This document shows, piece after piece, positions 55,150 through 64,000 of a stretch of DNA of 64,000 bases. Location: positions 46,603,772 to 46,667,771 of the forward strand of contig CM031879.1 of the NCBI GenBank assembly GCA_018697195.1. Direction: 5' to 3'. Source of the DNA: Certhia americana. Its lineage: Eukaryota > Chordata > Aves > Passeriformes > Certhiidae. A program made the position numbers and the translations under genes. Below the pieces are notes generated by a model. It searched no databases. It was not told the DNA's origin and saw only the letters and a program-made list of their open reading frames with translations. Positions within the stretch are counted from its first letter, which is position 1, and every line of letters starts with the position of its first letter.

Positions 55150-55179
55150 GTTCTGTACAACAGAAAAAAAAAAAAAAAT

Positions 55180-57960
55180 CCATACAAGGAGATTCTCTAG
55201 CATCTTTGGAGCCTAATGACTAGATGAATCCAAGCATGTGCAGTGATTATGATCTGTTTGTAGAGCTGTAATTTCCTAGTTTTGCCAATGTGTATTTTCA
55301 CTGGATGGCATTTATCCCATCACTTGCCCTGAATGACCACAACACAACCTGGCTGTGGGTCTTTGTGCTTAGCCTGCAGCCCCATCTGCAGATGTTAGCT
55401 CTATGAGGAAAAGGGCAGGCCTTCAGAAAAACCACTGTTCTCACAGAAATATTCTTGTGCTTGAGGCACATGTGCTATTCATGCAGTGTCTTGCAATTTC
55501 ATGCTATGACTTTGTTGACTTTGTGGTTTTTTATTGGACGTTATTCTCCTTAGTTTCTCACAAAGAATATATAAAATCCTGTAGGCAAATAAATCCTTGT
55601 GCATTAAAACATCAGCAGAGTCCCATTTCTCTGCTGTAAAATGAAATTATCTGGAAAAACGGAGTTTGTGCTGTTTTCAAGAATAAGAAGGCTCTGTAAG
55701 AGTTTCTGAAGCCTAGCAGGAGATGGTGTCCTACCTCATCCACTGAATCAGGAATAACTACTTCCCTTTTAAAAGGGATAGGGAGAATTTATTCTTCCAC
55801 CAGACAGAACAGGTTTTCAGCAAGTAACTCTGTGCTGGAGCTGTTCCAGATGTCACCAGCACTGGATGTTTGTAGTACACTCAAACTTCTTTTTTTTCAG
55901 ACTAAATAAACATATTTTTATCCTGTAAGTACTGGGGCTTTCTTCCCCATGATGACTGTAACACAGCACTCCTCAGGGATGTGTACATAGGAACCTTGGG
56001 CTGGTATGTCTTTAAGGACAAAGCAGGGGCCTAGAAGGGACTGTGGGACAAAGCAATGAAAAGGATTTTGGCAGCATATAAAACAGGAGCAGGTCCATGT
56101 TTGGCTCCCAAGAGCAGATAAACTGGAACAACCACTTCTCAGGTGGCTCTGGGCAAGGAGGGGGCAACTCCAATACCTGACAACTGCCTTTAGCTGCAGC
56201 TCTTGGGGTTACTCAGATTACAGGCTCCCATTTCTCTCAGTAGCCATGCTGGAGAGTTACTGAGCAAACGTTAAAAGCTGTGCTAAAGAATAAGGGAACA
56301 AATGTGGTTGGTGGAACTATACACAGCTCCCAATTCAACAGCAACACCAATAAGGAAGGAAGAAGTGGGCAGTCAAGAGGCCAGATCTAGTGACCAGAAA
56401 CCATGAGACACTGGGGCGATGCTGGCTTATTAAAAATAATTGATCAGCCTCTCAGGGTTTCATTTTGACAGAACAGCTGGTGTGATTTGACTAAATATAC
56501 TCTTCCTGTGCCATATCAGCAGAGAAGACCTTTTAAGTCCATGATAAAAGGATTTCAAGTGCAATAACAAACATTTTTATGAAAAGAGGAGTTCAGGCAG
56601 TGTTCCAGAAGTTCATACAGTGAAGAAAACAAATACGTTAGGGCTCTTTTGGAAGGAAGTTATGAACTACCTAAGAAATACTAAATATTTGGAACAAGCA
56701 TTCAAGAAATACTAAATATTTGGAACAAGCATTCGGAGATTAAATGCTATAAAACACATGAGCAAGTTCACTTGCAACTTGTGATCTCAACCTTTTACCA
56801 AAGCCACTCAAAGTTTTAACTCTGTTATGATAATATTGTCTGTAATCCTCAGCAAGGTGAAATCCTCATCAGATATAGCTGACAGGTTGTTGATGTGCAC
56901 TCCATTCTTTAACACGGCTGTGTTGTGGGGCTGCTGCTTCCCCTAGGGTTCCACATGTCCTGTAGATCAGTACTGAGTTACTGAAAGGACTGAAAAAGGA
57001 AAATAAGCATGAGGAGGGCCTCCCTACTGGAACAGACATACAGAGAAAGAAAGGTTAAGACAGAAATGCTAGGATGCAGGTAAATAATGTATAGAAAACA
57101 CAGGACCAAAGTTGCACATGTCAATCTCTTGATCTTTAATTGTTTCCCATGTTGGTAATCAAAGGCATCCCAAGCAGTCTTTGATGAGGTGAGCATGTGT
57201 GTGCAAGGACGCAAGGCTTATCAAGCACTTCCTTCAACCCTGATCTACTGATTTCCAGCATACAGAGATGTGCAGGACACTCACTGGCAAAAGGGGATAC
57301 AAAAGTCCCCTGTCCCCTTTAGGAAGGACAAAAAACAGGTGACAGATTTGGAACCATTGTTTCATTAATGGCCTTCTCCCTTCTGTTCTTCTGTTCCAAT
57401 GCTGTAAATAGAAAAACAAGCTGTTACAGATACATTACTGAGCTGCAGTCTCATCATCCTCCTCCCAAAACTACACAAGATGGGTTTGCTTAAAGGGAGT
57501 TTCCAACATGCCAGTGCAGTCTTTGCCATCTTTTAAGTCAGCTTTTAGCTGCACAGTGCATGCTGGAAAATCCCTTACCAACTGGAATACATCCACCAAA
57601 CTGATTATAAATCTAAATTATTTACAACTTCTCTAAACCAGTTTCTTTGTTCTATAAAGAATCAAATAAAATCAGATCTTTACACAAGTACAAGTTAAAC
57701 ATAGTTATAGAAAATGGTAGAAAGTGTAGCCTAGTGCAGATAAAGGTGAATTATTTCCATTCTTCCTTTCTGCAATGAGTCTGAATGGTCCAACTATCCA
57801 GAGATCAGTGTTGTAACATCCACGAGACAGTTTGTTCTGATGGGTTCTGGAATTTTCTTAAATTGTTTACCTATATCAGAATTTCACAACGTACGTGATT
57901 CTGTTTTAAAAGAGTAATTCTGTGAGTTAGGAGAAGACTTTTAAGCAGGTAACAAGCAGA
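55180..57960. other. NDUFA6-SMDT1 spacer
   Basis: Intergenic DNA between two converging genes. It holds a 31-bp tandem duplication (56673-56734) and scattered AATAAA hexamers (for example near 55588 and 55905) without an attached coding region. No gene or RNA is recognised. Confidence 0.65.
56673..56734. repeat. 31-bp perfect tandem duplication
   Basis: The unit AAGAAATACTAAATATTTGG continuing to CATTC occurs at 56673-56703 and again at 56704-56734 without mismatch, a recent duplication. Confidence 0.95.
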
Positions 57961-57964
57961 GCAA

Positions 57965-58425
57965 AAGCATGGAATCGTTTAGGTTGGAAAAGACCTTCAA
58001 GTTCATTGTGTCCCAGTTGTTAACCCAGTACTGCCAAGCCTACTGCTAAACCTTGTCCTTACGTGCCTCACCTAGGGCGTGTGACTCCACCACTTCCCTG
58101 GACAGCCCGCTCCAATGCTGGAAAACCCTTTCCCTGAAGAAATGTTTCCTGATATCCAATTTAAACCTCCCCAAGCACAACCTGAGGCTATTTCCTCTTG
58201 TCCTGTTGCTTTCTACTTTGGAAAAGAGACTGAACCCTACCTGGCTACAAGCCTCCTTTCAGGTAGTTGTAAGCTCTCTCCTGAGTCTTCTTTTGACCAG
58301 GCTAAGCAACCCCAGCTCCCTCAGCCACTCCTCATAACAGGTGTGCCTCAGACCTCTCACCAGCTCTGTTGTCCTTCTTTGGATGTGTAATGTAGGAACA
58401 CTCAAGTCCCTCTGTTGTCTGCTGT
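57965..58425 (-). mobile_element. CR1 LINE 3' fragment
   Basis: The plus strand reads the complement of a CR1 3' end: GGAATCGTTTAGGTTGGAAA at the tail, then GACTCCACCACTTCCCTGG, CAGCCCGCTCCAATGCTGG, CAGGCTAAGCAACCCCAGC, TCAGCCACTCCTCATAACAG and TCTTTGGATG in consensus order. The element's sense strand is therefore minus and its 3' end is at about 57965. It is truncated and not coding. It lies just past the SMDT1 poly(A) site. Confidence 0.88.
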
Positions 58426-58446
58426 ATAGACCCTCATTGACTATGT

Positions 58447-58452
58447 TTTATT
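58447..58452 (-). terminator. SMDT1: Probable poly(A) signal, SMDT1
   Basis: Minus-strand AATAAA (TTTATT on plus), 272 bases after the SMDT1 stop codon. Confidence 0.55.
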
Positions 58453-58723
58453 TCTGATTCAGCTGATGATCTAAAACACCATCAGTTTTTCCAGTCTCTA
58501 AGAAATGCATGGTGTGGAGAATGCACAGATACCCGTCTGGCCTACTCTGGTACAAAACAAAAAAGGTCATAGCCAAAGGCATATCCGTGTCCATGTGTTT
58601 AACTCAAAGTGCATCTTTTAAACTGTTGCTGGCTGTATTTCCTTGTCTGAAATCTCCTCCCTGCCCCAAGCCAAACGGGAAGCACAAATAATTAGATTGC
58701 TGGTGTAGTTAATGACATACCCT

Positions 58724-58861
58724 TTAATCATCATCATCGTCATCCTCTGGGACAAAGATATCATGTTCTTCAAGTAGGGCTGCAAAGTTCTTACTGATCT
58801 GAGTACCAACATACAGGAAAGGGATCACGACGCTGAACACTCTCAGGAGGCCGAAGGGCGT
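58724..58861 (-). CDS. SMDT1: SMDT1 / EMRE, last coding exon
   Basis: EMRE is the single-pass inner-membrane subunit that links MCU to MICU1/2 and is required for mitochondrial calcium uptake. This exon follows an acceptor CTCCTTGCAG read on the minus strand and encodes the 45 C-terminal residues. They begin TPFGLLRVFS, run through the transmembrane segment with the GxxxS motif (GTQIS) that contacts MCU, and continue to LLEEHDIFVPED followed by six Asp in total before TAA. The acidic tail is the MICU1-binding element (family knowledge). The exon begins in phase 0. The N-terminal exon with the mitochondrial targeting sequence should lie upstream in the CpG island but was not recognised. The gene converges on NDUFA6, as in human. 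Confidence 0.96.
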   Translation of the reverse strand, partial: TPFGLLRVFSVVIPFLYVGTQISKNFAALLEEHDIFVPEDDDDDD

Positions 58862-59823
58862 CTGCAAGGAGTCGATTATAAAAAGTGGATCTTTACATCC
58901 AAGCAATTCGCACTTTGGCTGAACCGGGAGGGCCCGGGAAGCGCGCCCTAAAGAAACGGGTACCTTGAGTCCTAGTGGCACAGCCCCGGTCAACGCAACA
59001 GACGCATTTATATAACGTTTCTAGTACTTGCAAACACTATCAGACACTAGCGAGCGGCGTGAGACCTGGACAGGCGACACGGGCTTTAGGAGGTAGGGAG
59101 GCGGTCGAACGGTATTGACAAAGGAGCGGTGGGTAGGCCGGGTGATGATCATCGCCTTTTACTGCCGCAGCGCTCGACCTCTCTCGGGAGGCAACGGAGG
59201 GGGACACGGCCCCAATCGGGAAGCCAACGCCCATCCACGCGGGTACGCCGCTCCCAGCCCCCCCCCTCCCTCCCAGCCTGCACCTGAGGCGCTTCAGCTC
59301 CCCGTCCCGCACCCTCCGCTCATTGGCTTCAAAGGTATCACACGATGTAACCCACCCCAAAGCCCGCCCTACAGCAGCTGCGGCCCGCACGATTGGTCCA
59401 CGCCTGGCCGACCGGGCCGCCGGCCCGCTCGCCCGCACTCACCTAACTCGGCTGGCTAATAAGGCGCCAGACTGCAGCGGTGACAGGTGGCGTCCTCTGG
59501 GGAGGGCACCAGCGGCACGGCCGCCGCGCTACGCGCGCAGACTACGGACCAGCCTCACGCACTGAGCAGAGCCACGGTAGCGCGACAAAGGAGCGCCCAG
59601 GATGCCGCTACTGTAAAAGTCCTGATCAGTATTTGTCTTGATTACCGCGACAGCCTGCACCCGAGCCCGCGCCGCGAGCCCAGGCGCCACATAGCGGACT
59701 TCGGAAGGTATGGTGGGCTGAGGCGGCGAGATCAGGCACGCTACGCAGCGGGGGCGAGGGCTGCGCAACCCCCGGTGGGTCTGCGAGGGCGTCTGTCGGT
59801 GCCAGGGGGAGAGGGAGACGCTG
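58862..59823 (-). promoter_or_regulatory. SMDT1: SMDT1 upstream CpG island with CCAAT boxes
   Basis: CpG-rich sequence that should contain SMDT1 intron 1, exon 1 and promoter. Minus-strand CCAAT boxes are at 59392-59396 and 59322-59326, and a plus-strand CCAAT is at 59212-59216. A TATATAA on the minus strand lies at about 59008-59014. A minus-strand GTGAGT donor at about 59437-59442 is preceded by an in-phase stop codon, so it would fit only a non-coding exon. Exon 1 could not be fixed. Confidence 0.5.
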
Positions 59824-60466
59824 GGAATGGGTAAAACATCCTGGGTCGGGGCTTGGTGATGGTAACACACACCGGTTCCGTGAGCGGATATGGTAACACC
59901 AACACCACGGTCAGGGCGGGAATGGGAGATACATTACGGTGCGTGACGGGAAAGGGCAAGCACAAACACACCGCGGGCGGGAATTGGGAACTCAAACTAA
60001 CCGCGTCCGGCGCGAGGAATGCTGGGAACTACAACACCGGGCCAGCGAGACGCGGAATGGCGAAACTACACAGCACCCGGGGCGGAATGGGAACACAACA
60101 ACGGTCAGCGCGAGGGAATGGGGCAAGCACCCGGGCCGCAGGCCTTTTTTTTTTCTTCTTTTATCTTGCTCTTTATTCTGGGGAATGGGAAACACCGGGC
60201 CGGCTTCGGGATATGGGGAACACCGGCGTTCCGGCGAGGGAATGCCGGAAACACAAGCATCCAGGGCAGAGGAAATGGGGTAACACAATCACCGGGCACG
60301 GTGACACGGGACCATGGGAACACAGGGACGGCGCGAGAAATGAGGGACAGCATAAGAACACCGGGCCGGTACGGGAATAGGCGAAACAAACACAGGCTGG
60401 GGAATGGGAACACCCCGAGGCGGGCGGGAATGGGCAGGCATGCAAGCCAACACCGCCGCCGGGGTG
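59824..60466. repeat. Degenerate GC-rich minisatellite, ~30-bp unit
   Basis: About 19 imperfect units of 27-38 bp, each starting near GGGAATGGG or a variant, followed by AACAC/ACACA and a CpG-rich end (approximate unit start GGGAATGGGRAACAC, end CACCGGGCCGGCGC). Examples start at about 59917, 59948, 60111, 60179, 60399 and 60427. Units are highly diverged, and the array is broken by a T-rich insertion at 60147-60178. Stop-poor composition creates open frames of 175 and 183 codons that I do not regard as genes. Confidence 0.8.
60147..60178. repeat. T-rich insertion inside the minisatellite
   Basis: A block starting with ten T and continuing as CTTCTTTTATC...TTTATTCT interrupts the GC-rich array. 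It contains TTTATT (AATAAA on minus). It looks like an A-tailed insertion on the minus strand or a local poly(T) expansion. Confidence 0.4.
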
Positions 60467-63400
60467 CATTCACGGTAATCAAATGTGGCAGCGTAACGGG
60501 TCTTAACAAAGATTTCAAAGGAATTTATTCGGTCTCTGGCAGCATAAAATACATAACTCACATACTGTAATGAGACGCGTGAATACATGTTCCGCGTCGC
60601 TAAAACAAACGTAATGCAGTGTAAGGCAAGTACAATACATCAGTCATGTGTGTAAAAACCATAGGCGCTGCAAAAACCTCCTAAAGAAAGGAAACATCCT
60701 ACATAAATAGAATGCGCTTGGAAAGGCAGGAGTGCGTAGCTGTCTTTCAGGTAATTGTGCAGAGAAAAACCACCACATTTACTGGTGCTCTGGAGAACGA
60801 TGACCCCCAGTTGAGTTCAATGTTGCTTTGGGTTTTTTTTTGCAGCTTCTTTGCAAATGGCAGCTGAGAGATTTGTCAACAATTGATGGATGGTTTTCCC
60901 AGGCACAATTCGTGCTAGCAGCGAATTGTAAACACATAACTGTCGGACCTGGTCATTATTTGTCACACACATGACTCAGAGCTGGACAGCGGCAAAACTT
61001 CAGATCTACTCTCCACAGGTACAAAGCGGAAAACCTAGCAAGCTTTATACAAATAAATAAACATTGATGTGCAGAAAATTATGTATGACAGGCTCAAATC
61101 GAAATGCCCAGCCTCAGAAAAATGGTATAGGATTATAATCACTATTTTAGCAGACTGGGAGTACCCTTCCCTAGCATTCAGTCACAAAACGAATGTATTC
61201 TAGAAGTATAAGCCCTTCTTCTTTTCAATGTGTCTTTAAATCTTAGCAACTTATTAGCCTCCGGTCAATGTTGTGCACTAAGAAAAACTACAGAAAAAGG
61301 ACCTTACATTCAGTACAGTTTAAAGGAAAAGTATCACATTCAACTCCAGACGTTTACTAGCTCCCCCACTTTGACCAAAGAACCACTCTTCATTTGCTGC
61401 CAGGGAAAGCAGTGCCACCGTCTGTGCACATTTACCTTGTACCCAAATCTCTGGCCTGCAGAAAGACAGGCTGGCCCCATTGAAGCACCCGCTGAATGTT
61501 CATACTCAGGACAGCGTGAATATCCTGAGTGCTTTGGAGATCCTAGAAAGTGGCCATACGCAATGGACGGCTCGGGTTTGAAGCAATAACAACGGGAATC
61601 AGTATGCCGCATTTCTTGTCAGCACTGCAGAATAAAACACCCCCCAAATTACTCACCAAACGCGATCAGATGCGAAAGCAGCGAACATGTGCCTCATTAT
61701 GCCGGATTGGGACAGTTGGGATATGGCCTAATGCAAAGTCGTAAGACGTGGAAATGTGTAGCCATATGAAAGGACACGACTATAAGCACTAAACTATATA
61801 TGCTCTTTAGTAGTGTTATGTAGTCACACTCATGCTTATTAACACACAAACTAAGCTTCTAAAAGTGAAACTCCCTAAATGAGTAATACGTTTCAATTTT
61901 AGTTCTTGGACAGAGCCTGCTCTTCGTGAATTTTAGTTGCCCTTTACGAAGTCCAATCACATATTATATGGGCCTCAATGTAGGAAATGCACTACATTTT
62001 TTGATGGTTTTGGACAGTGAGTCTTGAGTACGGGCAATGTCTGCCCTATATATCGATACTCTGATGACAAAGTCAAGGAATATTACTTTCTACGGCTAAT
62101 ATTACATTAAAAAAAACAACAAAATCAACCCAGGAAAAGGATTCCACACATTCTGACCGGGTCCACAACGATACTCTTATGCTCATCGAGGCTAACGGAG
62201 AAGCAAGAGGTAAGTGCAATCCACCCTGACATGCCGGATGCTGTGCCTCGGACATGGGAAAGTGGGACACAAAGAGTGACGAATTCTCTCACAGCAGCAG
62301 GGTAGGTAGGCAGAAATGGCCTTGTCCAACGCTGAGGCGTGAATGAAGCAGGGCCTTGACTCACCACTACAGTGGACCACTCTGCTCCGACGTCTCTGAA
62401 CTGTCTTCATAGAAGCAGAATACAAAAATAATATCCCTACTAATCGAGAACCTGCTGATGGAAGAACACAGCACGAACTGGAGAAGCTGGACTGCAGTAC
62501 TCGCAAAAGAAGGTAAACTCCAAATGCCCAAAGTCATTGGCTAGATCATTAATTTAGATCTGCATTTCCCATCTAATACACAGGCAAGCAATAATAGCAG
62601 GAGGCTGCAGCACCATCCAAACTATATCCATCCCGTACGCTATTTTTAAAGGCACCAAGAATTATTGAATGTAGTTTGAATTTCTTGCATTGGTATCCGA
62701 AAGGTACTTAGCAAAGTAAGAAAAGCAAGTGTGTTTAAAGTCCTAGAAAAGTCCAGCCTGTCATCGATCACTGAAATGGGCTTCTGCTGTCTAGCAAGCT
62801 CTTTAATAAAAACAACGTGACTGATATAAACAGGTTTAACAGTTTTATAGATGCAATGAAGAGCATACTAAATAAGGGAAGATTTATTTAATCCCATCCC
62901 AAGGGTCCCGGACGTGGCACAACTTCAATGGTACCGTGTGCCTCTTTGTGGCCATAGGTTTCTGGACCTATGATGGGACAAGCCTGTTTCCCATGTGAGG
63001 GACAGGCGTGCCCTCCACTGCAGCCCTTCCCCAGCCCGCTGGCGAGGATAGGAGGCTGCAGAGATCAGCCATAATGCTCGAAAGGACTCAGAGGGAGTGC
63101 TGGACTGGCCAGGTGCAGGCTTCAGTAGAAGGCAGTGATACACTTTCATTCGGAGAGGCAAGCTCAGACACTGCCCAACACTTGTAATCACTACCCACAT
63201 CTTCACTCGGCCATGAGAACAGCCTTCTCTTCCTCCCATCCTTCAAAGCCATCTCCTCCACTGCGCAGCACTGACCAGGAGAGGCAGAGCCACAGAACAC
63301 TGTAAGAGAGGGCCCTGCAGGAGTGTGGCGTCCTGGACACCTTGGGCAAGAAGTCCAATGAACGACTGATCCATAATGATGGGCACTTTGCAGGGACTGT

Positions 63401-64000
63401 AGCTGAGCGACAGCTGAGAAATTAGTCATGCTCAGTGGCAAAGGGAGGCTTTTAGAAATCCCCTCCTTAGGAACAGCGGAAAACTTAAGACCAGAGAACT
63501 TAGCAAGCTGGATACCGCTGACAGAGTCCAGATAAGGCAGGGAAGACCTGGCTGTCCTCGCCTGTGCTCAGGCCAAGATTCACAGTCTCATTTCAGGCTT
63601 GCTGTGGCATGAGCAAGAGACAGTTGCAAGACCATAGATGCATCAAATCCTGAAGGATTAGCCTGAAAGAGGGGTTAGTGCAGACGAACAGTAAATAAAC
63701 AATCGCAACAGCCCCAGCTGCTGGGCTGGCAACAGTGCAGGGCGCACGTCCTGTACGTGATGAGAGGCAACAAGGCTTGGAAGTGCATGCGCTGCGGGCA
63801 GTTTGCCTGTAGATGGCACTTGTGAGAGCCCAGCCTTATCTGCTGCTCAAAATGAAAACAAGGCAAAACGGACTTTGGTACAAGACCACAGACAGTAATA
63901 AACACCTACCAAATAGCAAAACTTCCACACTGAGAAACAAACAAAAAACGAAAAAGTGGTGAAGGCAGAGGTAGCGGGATGAACACATGGAACGATCCAC
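60467..64000 (-). other. Unassigned region, possible 3' UTR of a minus-strand gene
   Basis: 3.5 kb without a recognisable exon on either strand. TTTATT (AATAAA on the minus strand) at 60524-60529 and 62883-62888 could be poly(A) signals of a minus-strand transcript. Human synteny puts PHETA2 next to SMDT1 in this orientation, so its 3' UTR is one possibility, but no coding sequence is visible to confirm it. Open frames up to about 119 codons have no recognisable domain. Confidence 0.35.
60524..60529 (-). terminator. Possible poly(A) signal, minus strand
   Basis: Minus-strand AATAAATTCC just outside the minisatellite boundary. It would end a transcript coming from beyond the window. Confidence 0.35.

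Noticed and set aside
59853..60570. Two overlapping plus-strand open frames of 175 and 183 codons
   Set aside because: They lie inside the GC-rich degenerate minisatellite. Their proteins are just translated repeat units, rich in Gly, Asn, Thr and Arg, in several frames at once.
62925..63441. Minus-strand open frames of 104 and 117 codons
   Set aside because: No conserved motif; they overlap in two frames, and the surroundings look like non-coding or UTR sequence.

Overview
The window is a piece of a vertebrate nuclear genome, most likely avian and probably a songbird or close relative. The evidence is small genes with ordinary GT-AG introns, CR1-type LINE remnants rather than Alu/L1/B elements, avian-style LTR fragments, and the gene order TCF20 > CYP2D > NDUFA6 > SMDT1. 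That is the order and relative orientation of human 22q13.2. The species call is inference from repeat types and protein similarity.

Layout. 1-22.9 kb is the 3' part of TCF20 (+): intron, an extended-PHD zinc-finger exon (7877-7970), the short exon completing the finger (14651-14700), a 128-nt cassette exon with one C-terminus (17656-17783), and a terminal exon (from 21566) with the alternative C-terminus and the 3' UTR. 22.9-43.5 kb is intergenic. I see no intact gene there, but it holds a CT microsatellite, a ~170-bp-unit direct and inverted repeat cluster (35.54-36.17 kb), a probable solo LTR on the minus strand (38.85-39.45 kb) and an old CR1 fragment (41.3-41.6 kb). 43.5-51.7 kb is a complete nine-exon CYP2D gene (+) encoding 507 residues, including one GC-AG intron. 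53.35-55.1 kb is the complete three-exon NDUFA6 (+, 124 residues), with a CCAAT-box CpG promoter. 58.45-58.86 kb is the last coding exon of SMDT1/EMRE (-) and its 3' UTR; its first exon could not be recognised in the adjoining CpG island. 58.9-60.5 kb is that island, whose distal part (59.82-60.47 kb) is a strongly degenerate GC-rich minisatellite of ~30-bp units. 60.5-64 kb has no recognisable exon; two minus-strand poly(A) hexamers suggest it may be the 3' UTR of a minus-strand gene outside the window.

The genes are neighbours by ancient synteny rather than a functional cluster. TCF20 is a nuclear chromatin-associated transcription co-regulator, CYP2D an ER monooxygenase, NDUFA6 a complex I accessory subunit and SMDT1 the essential small subunit of the mitochondrial calcium uniporter. 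The last two are both mitochondrial and lie tail to tail. I found no new multi-gene system. The best leads are the TCF20 terminal-exon switch, the degenerate minisatellite, the inverted-repeat cluster, the missing SMDT1 first exon and the 71-bp LTR remnant.
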